Assembly: GCA_041663645.1 (NCBI GenBank)
Contig: JBAYMH010000001.1
Location: forward strand, 62,001 to 126,000
Reading direction: 5' to 3'
DNA length: 64,000 nt
From: Minisyncoccus sp023229485
Lineage (GTDB): Bacteria; Patescibacteriota; Minisyncoccia; Minisyncoccales; Minisyncoccaceae
In this document: piece after piece, positions 8,166 through 16,497 of the stretch
How positions within the stretch are numbered: position 1 is the first letter of the stretch
Layout of the letters: each line of letters begins with the position of its first letter
Made by a program: the position numbers and the translations under genes
The notes under the pieces: generated by a model
Databases searched by the model: none
What the model was told of the DNA's origin: nothing
The model's input: only the letters and a program-made list of their open reading frames with translations

Positions 8166-10187
8166 TTATTTTTGTTTCCAAACACGCTTTTCGGATATAT
8201 ACCAATTAGATATATCGTCAAATATTCTTGACTGGTCAATCGCTTTCTTGGTCGAAAAGCCTTTTATTTTTTTATTCAAAAGATAATTGTAATTAGTAGA
8301 ATATAAAAAGATTGCAGGGTTATCTTCTAATATTTTGTTTTGAATGCTGTCTAATATTTCTATTCTTTCACTATCCATACCATCCGAAAATAATCTTGAT
8401 TTTTCTAACAACTTGTCCAAATCATCATTTTGATAAACAGCTAAATTCCAACCAGGGTCAAATATCTGGCTAGAATGCCAATATGGCAATAGTTCTGGAG
8501 ATGATCCAAATTTTTCTCCAAAAAGAATAGCATCATAGTCCTTATCCCTAATAACTTTTTTTATGTCATTAGTACTTAATTCAGATATTTCTACCTTTAT
8601 TCCAATTTTTCCCCACTGCTCCTTTATTTTTAGTGCCACTTTTTTAAGGGTCGGATTGTTGACTGTTTTCAATCTTATTACCAGCTGATTACTTACTTCG
8701 GGAACAGTAAAACAAAGACTATTTAATTTTTCCATAGTAGCACCCATTACTTTGCCAGTGCCTTTATCAAGTCCAGAGGGTTTCAATATTTCATCGGCAT
8801 ATTTTTCTTGAAAAGCTATAACAGCTGCCTTTGTTGAATCTCCAAATCTTCCATTTGTTGTTCCGTCTGGATAAATATCTTTATCCCGTGCCAGACATTC
8901 TTGAAGTTTTTTAACTTCGCTTCCAGTATCGCCTGATTTTAAACTATGCCTTAATTCAAACCCACTTGATTTTTTAATTATCTTTGTTCTAACACCATCT
9001 TTTAGCTCGAAGTCTTCACTATTCAAAATGTTATTTGCTTTTTCTAAGTCGTATTGATTTATATTTTTTGGCAATGGGAATTCGTAAAATTCAGAAAGAA
9101 TAGGAGAGTTAACTATATATCCATGTCCAGATAATTCACTTAGTATCTCTTGCTTGTTCGTAGCAAGGCTAAGAGCTTCTCTAATTTTACTATTGGAAAT
9201 ATTTTCCTTTTGATTATTCAAAAATATTCCAAAATAATCAGCACTAGCAATTTCCTTATTTTCAACAGCTTTAAATTCTTTATCATTATAAACACCACTA
9301 TCAACAAATCCTGCATCCAATGCACCAGATTTTAGAAGGTAACTAAGATCATCTTTTTGGAAAAGAAAAGTAATATTGATTTTTTGAATATATGGTTTTT
9401 TATTGTAATAATTTACATTTCTTGCAAGAGAAATACTTCTAATTCTCTTATTCTTACCATTTTGATTTTGGATCATATCGTCAATCATATATGGACCAGA
9501 TCCAATTGCACTTGCAAGATTAAGATCGCTACTAGCAAGGATTGCCTGAATCGGCATCCCTTCCCAAATATGCTTTGGCATAATCTTTATGTTTGCCAAA
9601 TTATCCATAAAGTTACTGTAAGGTTGTTTTAATTTGAAAAACCCTTTGTATTCAGAATTTTTAACTATTTCAACATTTGTCCAGTAACCTTGAAGTGGAC
9701 TTAAATAAGTCGGGTCTTGGATTAATCCAAACGTAAAGATAACATCATCCATCGTTAGATTCTCTCCATCATGCCACTTAGCATTTTCTTTTATAGAAAA
9801 TTCAAAAGTTTTCCCATCGTCTGTAAAGTGATATTCGTTTATTAAGTCTGGAATTATTTTTCCCTGATCATTAAAAGTAACTAATCCAGAAAAAATCAAT
9901 TCTAAAAGTGCCTTATCTATTTCCGAATTTTGGGCATATAGGGGATTGATAAACTGAGGTTGTCCAACCATTCCTTCTTGCAAGGTTCCGTATTCACTAG
10001 GAACAAGTTCAGTATTTTTGTAATAAAATGCAGAAACAGAATAAAACAGAGACGTTAAAAAAACCACTATTAAAAAGATAAACAATATTTTTTCGGACTT
10101 AGGGAGAATTTTAAAAAATTGAGACCATTGGCTAAATGAAGGCAAAGAAAAAGAATTTTTCTGCCTATTTTTTTTAAAGAAAAGCAT
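8166..10187 (-). CDS. Peptide-type ABC substrate-binding protein with inserted peptidoglycan-binding domain
   Basis: A membrane-anchored (helix ~33-54) solute-binding protein of the SBP_bac_5 (DppA/OppA) family. Family features include EGMVGQPQFINPLYAQ (~70), AKWHDGENLTMDDVIFTFGL (~136-155) and IREALSLATNKQEIL (~335-349). At residues ~413-495 a PG_binding_1-type domain (LKSGDTGSEVKKLQECL, then GRFGDSTKAAVIAFQ) is inserted, after which the SBP fold resumes (LVIRLKTVNNPTL). The insertion could hold the binding protein to the cell wall. No permease or ATPase genes are adjacent, so a transporter is not shown. At 673 residues it is about 100 longer than the usual family member. Confidence 0.88.
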   Translation of the reverse strand: MLFFKKNRQKNSFSLPSFSQWSQFFKILPKSEKILFIFLIVVFLTSLFYSVSAFYYKNTELVPSEYGTLQEGMVGQPQFINPLYAQNSEIDKALLELIFSGLVTFNDQGKIIPDLINEYHFTDDGKTFEFSIKENAKWHDGENLTMDDVIFTFGLIQDPTYLSPLQGYWTNVEIVKNSEYKGFFKLKQPYSNFMDNLANIKIMPKHIWEGMPIQAILASSDLNLASAIGSGPYMIDDMIQNQNGKNKRIRSISLARNVNYYNKKPYIQKINITFLFQKDDLSYLLKSGALDAGFVDSGVYNDKEFKAVENKEIASADYFGIFLNNQKENISNSKIREALSLATNKQEILSELSGHGYIVNSPILSEFYEFPLPKNINQYDLEKANNILNSEDFELKDGVRTKIIKKSSGFELRHSLKSGDTGSEVKKLQECLARDKDIYPDGTTNGRFGDSTKAAVIAFQEKYADEILKPSGLDKGTGKVMGATMEKLNSLCFTVPEVSNQLVIRLKTVNNPTLKKVALKIKEQWGKIGIKVEISELSTNDIKKVIRDKDYDAILFGEKFGSSPELLPYWHSSQIFDPGWNLAVYQNDDLDKLLEKSRLFSDGMDSERIEILDSIQNKILEDNPAIFLYSTNYNYLLNKKIKGFSTKKAIDQSRIFDDISNWYISEKRVWKQK

Positions 10188-10189
10188 TT

Positions 10190-10447
10190 TTATTTTACTA
10201 AATTAAGCAATTTGAGTATTGATGAAATATCCTGATTAAGGAACAACAAAATAGACAAAATAACAAAGATGACAATCGCAACAACAGTCATGGTTAAAAG
10301 ATGTTTTTGAAAACCCCTTCTAGTGCTGTAAACTTCATTACCACCACCAAAAGCACTTCCAATAGCAGTTCCTCTTTGCTGAAGAAGTATTAAAGCTATA
10401 ATTACTAAGCAGACTACTAATTGTATTATAAATAGTATTTGATCCAT
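10190..10447 (-). CDS. secG: Preprotein translocase subunit SecG
   Basis: Small membrane subunit of SecYEG. The 85 residues hold two hydrophobic helices (about 5-22 and 51-70) joined by the conserved loop LLQQRGTAIGSAFGGG followed by TRRGFQKHL, the SecG signature. Only two bases separate its stop from the start of the downstream binding-protein gene, so both are probably in one minus-strand transcript that begins at the holin-like gene. Confidence 0.93.
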   Translation of the reverse strand: MDQILFIIQLVVCLVIIALILLQQRGTAIGSAFGGGNEVYSTRRGFQKHLLTMTVVAIVIFVILSILLFLNQDISSILKLLNLVK

Positions 10448-10471
10448 ATATTTATTAAAGTTATTCTCTGA

Positions 10472-10816
10472 CTAAAGATCAGAAGCAAGTAATAATTCTG
10501 AAATCCAGACAATAAGAGTTGTTTTGATAAATCCGTAAAAATTAATAATTTGAAATTTTTCTTCAGGGAAGATGGCATCCAACAGCCAAACCAAAAGCCC
10601 TACAATAACTAAAGAAAAAATATTAAGAGTGATTACCCTTAATGGGAAGGTGATAAAGCTGAGTATTGGCTTTACAAAAAACAACAATAGTCCCAAAATT
10701 GCCCCCACTAATAAAATTGTTTCTATTTGTCCATCATAAAAAACTTCTGCTTTGACAAAATAGACAGATAGAGCAATGCCAACAATGCCAGCGATGATTT
10801 TACCGAGAAGATTCAT
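10472..10816 (-). CDS. Phage-holin-4-like membrane protein
   Basis: A 114-residue integral membrane protein of the widespread PF04020 ('phage holin family 4 superfamily', YvlD-like) type: helices at about 5-25, 32-55, 57-80 and 92-110, with the typical KPILSFITFPLRVITLNIFSL segment. Its function is unknown in the family despite the name. The upstream TTG at 10825 is not a start, because it lies inside the -10 box of a consensus promoter; the ATG at 10816 sits only about two bases after the predicted transcription start, suggesting a leaderless mRNA. Confidence 0.82.
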   Translation of the reverse strand: MNLLGKIIAGIVGIALSVYFVKAEVFYDGQIETILLVGAILGLLLFFVKPILSFITFPLRVITLNIFSLVIVGLLVWLLDAIFPEEKFQIINFYGFIKTTLIVWISELLLASDL

Positions 10817-10824
10817 TTGAGACA

Positions 10825-10853
10825 AGTATAGTCCAAAAATATCAAAAAGTCAA
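10825..10853 (-). promoter_or_regulatory. Promoter of the holin-like/secG unit (leaderless)
   Basis: Minus-strand TTGACT (10853-10848) and TATACT (10830-10825) are 17 bases apart. The predicted start near 10818 is almost at the ATG at 10816. Confidence 0.8.
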
Positions 10854-10902
10854 CATTTTTATTTCTTAAAATTTGGTTTTAGTCCATATCTTCGATAAAT
10901 CC

Positions 10903-10931
10903 TTGATACTTCTGCATATATTTAATATAAT
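10903..10931 (+). promoter_or_regulatory. Promoter of the SdpI-like gene
   Basis: TTGATA, 17 bases, TATAAT; start near 10938, leader about 31 bases before the ATG at 10970. Confidence 0.82.
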
Positions 10932-10969
10932 AAACAAAACTAAGAAGTTTAATCTATTTTAACAAAATT

Positions 10970-11608
10970 ATGAGAAAATCAGCATATTTAATTTCTCTTT
11001 CTATCGTGATTTTATCATTCGCACTCGCTTTTTACTTCTACCCTCAAATGCCGCCATCTATTGCCACCCATTGGGGAATTGAAGGCGAAGTCAATGGGGA
11101 AAGTAAAAGTTGGATACTTTTTATCATTCCAGCTCTCACAACTTTCTTTTTTTTATTACTCATCTTTATTCCAAAAATAGATCCACTAAAAGAAAATATT
11201 AAAAAATTTAAGGATTCTTATGACGACTTTATCCTTGTTTTTAATTTATTTATGTTTTATGTATTTTCTTTAACGATTGTATGGAATCTTGGTTATTATT
11301 TTAATATGACTTTAGGAATATTACCGGGATTCTTTGTTCTTTTTTATTCCCTTGGATCATTGATTACAAAAACAAAAAGAAATTATACTATCGGTGTACG
11401 CACACCATGGGCACTTGAAAGTGATAAAATATGGGAAAGGACCAGTAAGATATCGGGAAAGTTTTTTAAGATATTTGGATTAAGCTGTTTAATTTTTATG
11501 TTATTTCCTAAATATACCTTCCTATTATTTTTCGTTTTCCTAATAATTGGAATAATTTATATATTTCTTTATTCTTATTTGGAATATAAAAAAGAAATAA
11601 AAAAATAA
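10970..11608 (+). CDS. SdpI/DUF1648 family membrane protein
   Basis: A 212-residue membrane protein with about six helices. The N-terminal part has the DUF1648 pattern PQMPPSIATHWGIEGEVNG, and the C-terminal part has the SdpI signature RTPWALESDKIWERTSKISG. SdpI in Bacillus gives immunity to the toxin SdpC, but most relatives have unknown functions and no toxin gene is seen here. A signal-like first helix starts at residue 4. It is followed after five bases by a prepilin gene, so the two may be co-expressed. Confidence 0.85.
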   Translation: MRKSAYLISLSIVILSFALAFYFYPQMPPSIATHWGIEGEVNGESKSWILFIIPALTTFFFLLLIFIPKIDPLKENIKKFKDSYDDFILVFNLFMFYVFSLTIVWNLGYYFNMTLGILPGFFVLFYSLGSLITKTKRNYTIGVRTPWALESDKIWERTSKISGKFFKIFGLSCLIFMLFPKYTFLLFFVFLIIGIIYIFLYSYLEYKKEIKK

Positions 11609-11613
11609 TAATT

Positions 11614-12507
11614 ATGCTCAAACCCCTCAAAGGCTTTACCATAATTGAATTAATGGTTACCATTGTGATTATTGGTATCATAACCTCAATAATTTATATT
11701 AATTACACCCAGGAGTCTTCTTATCAAGCATCATTAACAAAGGCAAAAGCTTTTGCTACTTCAGTTCCAATTTCATTAGCCGCAAATTTTGTTTCTGAAT
11801 GGAAGTTCGATGGAGATACAGATATTGGAAGTGCTGCAACGGCTGACGATTTAAAAGATACTTGGAGTGAAAACGATGGAACACTCTCATCTTCTCCCAT
11901 AATCAGAGGAGGCAATGATTGCATGTCGGGAAAATGTATTGATTTTGATGGAACCGACGATTTTATAAGCTTTGACAGTGACGACACTCTCAACATGACC
12001 GATGCATTAACAATTAGTTTTTGGGTAAAAAGACTAGGTAGGGTTGGAGAGGATAATATTATAGTCTCAAAAGATGACGCTAATTCAAATAGACAGTACG
12101 TCGTTTATTTTACTAACAATAATACAATAAAATTTACAATTTTTGGATCTTCGGCCAATACAGCAATTATCTCTTCAACTGTTTTTTCATCCCTAAATCA
12201 ATGGATTTATGTGACAGCAACTTACAAATATGTTAGCGACGGAACCTCCATAATGGACTTGTATGTTAACGGGGAAAAAGATAGCACACAAATCACCAAT
12301 GCCGTGGGGCCAATAAATACGTCAAGTACGCCCTTAATAATAGGAGACGATGGAGAAACAACACTCAATAAGACATTACGGGGGGTAATTGATGATGTTA
12401 GAATTTATGATGTAGCATTAACAACCGCTCAAGTAAAAAAAGAATATTTTACTAAATCAGGTAACTTACATCAAAAAACAAATAAAATTTACTTGACTCG
12501 AAAATAA
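11614..12507 (+). CDS. Second prepilin-like protein with LamG domain
   Basis: Type III signal GFTIIELMVTIVIIGIITS (Gly at the cleavage site, Phe+1, Glu+5), then a LamG/concanavalin-A-like domain at ~60-275 (FVSEWKFDGDTD start; ISFWVKR, WIYVTATYKY and MDLYVNGEKD strands; GVIDDVRIYDVALT end). Same length (297 residues) and architecture as the protein at 1700-2593, including paired cysteines in MSGKCIDFDG-type context, but diverged in sequence. Both likely enter a type IV pilus or pseudopilus served by the PilB ATPase at 32822-34138. The ligand is unknown. Confidence 0.85.
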   Translation: MLKPLKGFTIIELMVTIVIIGIITSIIYINYTQESSYQASLTKAKAFATSVPISLAANFVSEWKFDGDTDIGSAATADDLKDTWSENDGTLSSSPIIRGGNDCMSGKCIDFDGTDDFISFDSDDTLNMTDALTISFWVKRLGRVGEDNIIVSKDDANSNRQYVVYFTNNNTIKFTIFGSSANTAIISSTVFSSLNQWIYVTATYKYVSDGTSIMDLYVNGEKDSTQITNAVGPINTSSTPLIIGDDGETTLNKTLRGVIDDVRIYDVALTTAQVKKEYFTKSGNLHQKTNKIYLTRK

Positions 12508-12514
12508 TACATGT

Positions 12515-12543
12515 TTGACCAATTCAATATAAAATTGTAAAAT
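12515..12543 (+). promoter_or_regulatory. Promoter of the receiver-protein operon
   Basis: TTGACC and TAAAAT separated by 17 bases; start near 12550 and a 20-base leader with no Shine-Dalgarno. Confidence 0.75.
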
Positions 12544-12569
12544 TAATCAAAGACTTTAAATAAAAAAAT

Positions 12570-12932
12570 ATGGCAAAAATATTATTAATCGAAGACGACA
12601 AATTTTTAAGGGAGCTTATGGCAAAGAAGTTGATAAACATGAAATATGACGTTGTGGTTGCGATGGATGGAGAAGAGGGGCTACAAAAAATTAAATCAGA
12701 AAAGCCGGATTTAGTTTTACTCGATTTAATCTTACCAGGAATAAATGGATTTGAAGTATTAGAAAAAGCTAAGGCTGATCCAGACACAGTAACTATCCCC
12801 GTAATTATTCTTTCTAATTTAGGACAAGGTGAGGATATTGAAAGAGGATTAAAGTTAGGGGCAAAAGACTTTCTAGTAAAAGCCCACTTCACACCTCAGG
12901 AAATTATAGAAAAAATGCAATCATATATTTAA
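12570..12932 (+). CDS. Stand-alone response-regulator receiver protein
   Basis: A 120-residue CheY-like receiver with no output domain. The acidic pair is in LIEDDKF (Asp9, Asp10), the phospho-acceptor is the Asp in LVLLDLILP (~52), the switch Ser is in VIILSN and the conserved Lys is in FLVKAH. CPR genomes often pair such receivers with type IV pili, but no histidine kinase is in the window. It is followed by mutM after four bases, so they share a transcript. Confidence 0.9.
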   Translation: MAKILLIEDDKFLRELMAKKLINMKYDVVVAMDGEEGLQKIKSEKPDLVLLDLILPGINGFEVLEKAKADPDTVTIPVIILSNLGQGEDIERGLKLGAKDFLVKAHFTPQEIIEKMQSYI

Positions 12933-12936
12933 TATT

Positions 12937-13833
12937 ATGCCAGAGCTACCCGAGGTTGAAACAACCGTAACTGGTTTAAAAAGAGAAGTCCAGAATAGGA
13001 CTTTTTTTGGGCTTTGGACCGATACGCCAAAAACTTTTCACAATATTTCTCCAAAGGACTTTGAACAATCGATTAAAGGGCAGAAAATAATCGAAATTAA
13101 GAGACGTGCAAAAAATATTTTAATATATTTATCAAACAATTTAGTTATTTTAATCCATCTAAAGATGACTGGACATTTGCTAGTAGGAAGATGGGAATAT
13201 TTGAAAGAGGAGAAAAAATGGAACCCTTTGACAGTTGGTCCAATTATTGATGATCCATATAATAGATTTTTAAGAGTATTTTTTTGTCTGGATGATAAGA
13301 GAAAAATTGGGCTATGCGACGCAAGAAAATTTGCCAAAATAGAATTATGGACCAAGGAAGACATTGAAACCAAGGTTTTTGTAAAGACTGGGCCCGAGCC
13401 ACTCGAACCAGATTTTTCCTTAATAAAATTTAAAGAACTTTTCAAAAAAAAGAAAAGAGGGAAAATAAAGCAGATATTAATGGATCAATCTTTTATTGCG
13501 GGTATTGGTAATATTTATGCGAGTGAGATATTATTTGAAGCAATGATTCATCCTGAAGAAGATATTTCAAGCTTAAAACAATCTGACATTGAAAATATAT
13601 ATCAAGCAATAAGAGATATTCTTCCAAAAGGGGTTGATGCTGGTGGAGATAGTTTTTCGGACTACAGAAATATTTATGGAGAAAAGGGAAAGTTTCAAAA
13701 CATAATGAAAGCTTATGGAAGAGAGGGGATGCAATGTCTTAGATGTGGAAACCTGATTAAAAAAATTATTATTGCAACTCGGGGAACTTTTTACTGTCCG
13801 AATTGTCAGAAAAAATCAATAAATAGCAAATAA
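12937..13833 (+). CDS. mutM: Formamidopyrimidine-DNA glycosylase
   Basis: Bifunctional base-excision enzyme removing 8-oxoguanine and cutting the abasic site. The catalytic N-terminal MPELPEVE (Pro2, Glu3) is intact, as are the HLKMTGHLLV strand carrying the catalytic Lys, the helix-two-turn-helix segment (MDQSFIAGIGNIYASEILFEA) and a C-terminal four-cysteine zinc finger (CLRCG...CPNC). The 298 residues match the family. It lies between the receiver gene and holA, with the holA ATG one base after its stop. Confidence 0.95.
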   Translation: MPELPEVETTVTGLKREVQNRTFFGLWTDTPKTFHNISPKDFEQSIKGQKIIEIKRRAKNILIYLSNNLVILIHLKMTGHLLVGRWEYLKEEKKWNPLTVGPIIDDPYNRFLRVFFCLDDKRKIGLCDARKFAKIELWTKEDIETKVFVKTGPEPLEPDFSLIKFKELFKKKKRGKIKQILMDQSFIAGIGNIYASEILFEAMIHPEEDISSLKQSDIENIYQAIRDILPKGVDAGGDSFSDYRNIYGEKGKFQNIMKAYGREGMQCLRCGNLIKKIIIATRGTFYCPNCQKKSINSK

Positions 13834-13834
13834 A

Positions 13835-14760
13835 ATGATTTATTTATTTTTCGGAAAAGATATCTTTAGGCTTAAAAGAAAAGTAAAAGAGTGGACAGAC
13901 GAATGGGAAAGAAAAATGGACGAGATGGTTTTGCACGTTTTGAAGCAAAGAATATTGATTTCTCAGATTTAAAATCAGAGGTTTCTTCATATTCAATGTT
14001 TTCAGCAAAAAAATTCATCATCATTGATAATGTATCCGAAAATCCAAAATTAAGAGACGCTATTACTGAAGCAGGTGATTACTTTGCAGATTCGGACAAT
14101 ATAATTCTTTTTACCGAGCGAGATTTTAAACCTCTTAAAAGTGATGCTTTTTTAAACTTTGTGAAGAAAAAAGGGACAATAGAGCAATTCGACGTTCTCG
14201 AAGAAAGTCAATTGGCGGATTGGATTGTGGCAGAAACTAATGCAATGGGCATCAAGATTAAAAGTAATGCCTTACAGGAACTCGTTAAATATTCAAAGGG
14301 AGATTTATGGCAGGTTTCTAATGAACTTCAGAAACTCTCTAATTATATTCAATTCGAAGAAAGAAAAGAAATAACACTGTCAGATATTGATAAGTTAGTT
14401 GATAGGGTTGAGGATAGCAATATCTTTTCAATCACTGATGCCATAGGTGCTAGGAATAAAAAAGATGCCATAGTCCAGATTGATAATTATCTTAAAAACG
14501 GAGGAGTTGCCTTAGTGTTATTTGCAACAATTGCAACACACATCAAAAATTTATTAATAGTTAAAGAATCGCCTTCATCTTCGGCAGGTGAATTAGGAAT
14601 GGCACCATTTGTTAAAATGAAATGCACGTCCCAAAGTTCAAAATTTGAATTTGAAGAACTAAAAAAACTTTTTAATCTTTTAGTCGAACTAGATAGAAAG
14701 ATGAAAGTTGGACAAGTGGGGCAAGAGGAAGCAGTTGAGATGTTTATCATTTCTCTTTAA
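13835..14760 (+). CDS. holA: DNA polymerase III delta subunit (clamp loader), apparent frameshift
   Basis: HolA opens the sliding clamp together with DnaX. The natural N-terminus starts at the ATG at 13835, one base after the mutM stop: MIYLFFGKDIFRLKRKVKEW, the usual delta opening. Near 13911-13918, in an A-rich run, this frame must shift by -1 to continue as GRDGFARFEAKNIDFSDLKS and the rest of the 289-residue downstream frame (SMFSAKKFIIIDNV, then KGDLWQVSNELQKLSNY). Without the shift either the first ~25 residues or nearly everything is lost. It may be a sequence indel, a real mutation or slippage on the A run. The C-terminal collar domain is complete. Confidence 0.8.
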
Positions 14761-14775
14761 ATTAAGGCTTTAATG

Positions 14776-14803
14776 TTGACTTTTGACTAAAAGGGAATAT
14801 CAT
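14776..14803 (+). promoter_or_regulatory. Promoter of the 14901 gene
   Basis: TTGACT and TATCAT 16 bases apart, just after holA; predicted start near 14810. Confidence 0.65.
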
Positions 14804-14827
14804 ACAAAAAAGCTCATTACCATTGTC

Positions 14828-14882
14828 TTACGTGGCAAGTATTTGGCAGGTTTTATATCCCTCTCAAATACTCGTCATGTAA
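14828..14882 (+). promoter_or_regulatory. Long leader hairpin just before a strong ribosome binding site
   Basis: Arms 14828-14845 and 14865-14882 pair over 18 positions with 15 Watson-Crick pairs, two G-U and one mismatch, around a 19-base loop. The hairpin ends eight bases before GAGGAGG. It could control translation of the next gene. Confidence 0.6.
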
Positions 14883-14900
14883 AACAGGCGAGGAGGAAAA

Positions 14901-15326
14901 ATGTCTTTAACAAATAGTGATGAAAAATCAACAAGCGAAACATTTGAAGAACTTTTAGAAAAGCTACAAACGATTCTTGAAAGTGAGAATCATCGTTTCG
15001 GAATGATTTATCCGCAAAAAGAAAGAGAAGTCAAGGAAAAAATCCAAGACCTATTGCCTAGCCAGATTGAATCAGCAAAGAGTATCGAAAGATTGTATTT
15101 ACTCTTTAATGTGTCACATCGGCTTTATCGTTCAGACCTAGCTGAGTCCACATCTTATAGGGCGAAGGATATTCTACCTACTGAAATAACCAGATGTTCA
15201 AGTATTCCTGCTCTTGAAAATCTTTATATCATAACTAGAAAGATATTCAAAAACGAGCCGCCCAAAAGTATTGTTATTAGCTATCAAGATAGATTAAAAG
15301 AGCTTCAGGCAATCAAAATCCATTGA
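14901..15326 (+). CDS. Hypothetical soluble protein, lone gene
   Basis: A 141-residue, charged, mostly helical protein with no family I recognise. The first third is Glu/Lys/Leu rich (TFEELLEKLQTILESE) and the middle has two similar helix-turn stretches (KSIERLYLLFNVSHRLYR and SIPALENLYIITRKIFK) that look like an internal duplication. The start is set by an unusually strong Shine-Dalgarno, GAGGAGG. The gene is monocistronic, with its own promoter, leader hairpin and a terminator that overlaps its TGA stop. GC content looks higher than in the flanking genes. Confidence 0.7.
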   Translation: MSLTNSDEKSTSETFEELLEKLQTILESENHRFGMIYPQKEREVKEKIQDLLPSQIESAKSIERLYLLFNVSHRLYRSDLAESTSYRAKDILPTEITRCSSIPALENLYIITRKIFKNEPPKSIVISYQDRLKELQAIKIH

Positions 15327-15338
15327 TTGCCTTTTTTT
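15308..15338 (+). terminator. Terminator overlapping the end of the 14901 gene
   Basis: GGCAATCAA/TTGATTGCC stem with a six-base loop and a seven-T tail; the stop codon is part of the hairpin. Confidence 0.9.
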
Positions 15339-15344
15339 ATACAC

Positions 15345-15373
15345 AAAAACAAGGCCGAGAGCCTTGTTTTTTT
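15345..15373 (-). terminator. Terminator of rpsT
   Basis: CAAGGC/GCCTTG stem extended by A and T runs with loop CGAGA; symmetric and adjacent to the rpsT stop codon. Confidence 0.88.
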
Positions 15374-15375
15374 GT

Positions 15376-15651
15376 TTATTTTACAAAAGGAGTTAGTTTA
15401 TTCAAGTGTCTAGCGTATAATGCTTTTTTTCTACTAGCAGTATTTTGCTTTAAAACACCTGTCTTAGCTGCCTTATCAATAGCTTTGTATATTTTTGGCA
15501 AAATAGCCTTTGATTCTTCAACTTTTTTGTTTACAATCAAGGCCTCAAATTCTTTTGTTAACACCTTGATGTCTCTTTTCTTTTGGATATTGTCAGCCCT
15601 GTGCTTCACATTTTGGCGAAGACGTTTTTTATTGGATGTTGTAATTGGCAT
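15376..15651 (-). CDS. rpsT: 30S ribosomal protein bS20
   Basis: bS20 binds the 5' domain and helix 44 of 16S rRNA. The 91-residue, Lys/Arg/Ala-rich helical protein opens MPITTSNKKRLRQNVKHRAD, close to the family start (N-K...KR.RQ...R...N), and ends with KAAKTGVLKQNTASRKKALY, matching the conserved C-terminal helix (G.i..N.A.R.KSrL). It is transcribed alone on the minus strand between the lone 14901 gene and ruvA. A 112-residue frame on the opposite strand is its antisense shadow. Confidence 0.92.
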   Translation of the reverse strand: MPITTSNKKRLRQNVKHRADNIQKKRDIKVLTKEFEALIVNKKVEESKAILPKIYKAIDKAAKTGVLKQNTASRKKALYARHLNKLTPFVK

Positions 15652-15740
15652 AATTCTTTAATTAAATATACTATAATATATACAATAAATATTAAAAATA
15701 TGCAAGAGGGAGAAAAGGAAAATGGAAGAAGCAAATCTTA

Positions 15741-15863
15741 ATGAATAATCAAAAGGTTAAATTTTCAAAAAAAGATTATTTAAAGCAAAAATGGGAGACT
15801 TACAACAATTTCGTAATTAGTTTCACTCCAGTTTATTTTTATTATTTTCAGAAGGATTTTTAG
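15741..15863 (+). CDS. Possible 40-residue small protein
   Basis: An ATG frame of 40 residues starts MNNQKVKFSKKDYLKQKWET and ends in an aromatic stretch with a YFYYF block. Basic N-terminal half, aromatic/hydrophobic C-terminal half. No family is recognised. It lies in the 285-base gap between rpsT and ruvA; no clear promoter or ribosome binding site supports it, so it may be chance. Confidence 0.3.
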   Translation: MNNQKVKFSKKDYLKQKWETYNNFVISFTPVYFYYFQKDF

Positions 15864-15869
15864 AGGGGG

Positions 15870-15897
15870 TTTTGCTTTTTACTTATTTTGGTATAAT
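15870..15897 (+). promoter_or_regulatory. Promoter of ruvA
   Basis: A good -10 TATAAT (15892-15897) with a TG two bases upstream (extended -10) and a weak -35 TTTTGC 16 bases away. Start near 15904. Confidence 0.65.
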
Positions 15898-15936
15898 ACA
15901 GCTTAGAGGGTTGCAATAATTTATTAAATTTTCTGT

Positions 15937-16497
15937 ATGATTAACTTTATTTTTGGAGAAATTTTATATAAAGATGATAAGAAAATAGTTTTAGATAGGG
16001 GCGGAATTGGTTTCGAGATTTTTTTATCTGTAAGCAATTTAGAAAAAATATCAATAGGGGAAAAGAGACAAATTCATACATATTTAGCCGTTGGAGAAAA
16101 AATAATGGAATTGTATGGGTTCTTGTCGGAAAAAGAATCAGAATTTTTTAGAATTTTAAAGTCTATTTCTGGAGTTGGCCCAAAAACCGCACTTAATTTA
16201 GCCACTTTTGGCTCCCCAGAAAAATTGAAGGAATCTCTTGAGCGTGGTGATAACACTCCAGAAACAAAAGGTTTGGGATCTAAAAAACTACAAAAGATAT
16301 TATTAGAATTAACCGGCAGGATAGAAGAAATAAATAAAAAAGAAAAAAATTCAGGCAAGGGTGACGAAGTCTTTGAAGCCCTATTGGGATTAGGGTTTAG
16401 CAAAAAAGAAATTATTGAAGCATTGTCGCAGTTACCAGTCACGATGAAACAAACAGAGCAAAGAATAAAAGAAGCACTTAAAATTTTAGGAAAATGA
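15937..16497 (+). CDS. ruvA: Holliday junction branch migration protein RuvA
   Basis: RuvA binds four-way junctions and loads RuvB. The 186 residues show the N-terminal OB domain (FGEILYKDDKKIVLDRGGIGFEIF), the tandem helix-hairpin-helix region (LKSISGVGPKTALNLA and GLGSKKLQKILLEL) and the C-terminal RuvB-binding three-helix domain (EVFEALLGLGFSKKEIIEAL). Length is near normal. It is separate from ruvB and ruvC, which sit together at 29-32 kb. Its TGA overlaps the ATG of the MurE-like gene by four bases, so the two are translationally coupled. Confidence 0.94.
   Translation: MINFIFGEILYKDDKKIVLDRGGIGFEIFLSVSNLEKISIGEKRQIHTYLAVGEKIMELYGFLSEKESEFFRILKSISGVGPKTALNLATFGSPEKLKESLERGDNTPETKGLGSKKLQKILLELTGRIEEINKKEKNSGKGDEVFEALLGLGFSKKEIIEALSQLPVTMKQTEQRIKEALKILGK

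Noticed and set aside
10816..10825. TTG at 10825 as start of the holin-like gene
   Set aside because: It lies inside the -10 box of a consensus promoter; the ATG at 10816 is consistent with the transcription start.
15323..15661. 112-residue plus-strand frame
   Set aside because: Fully antisense to rpsT, which is a clear ribosomal protein.
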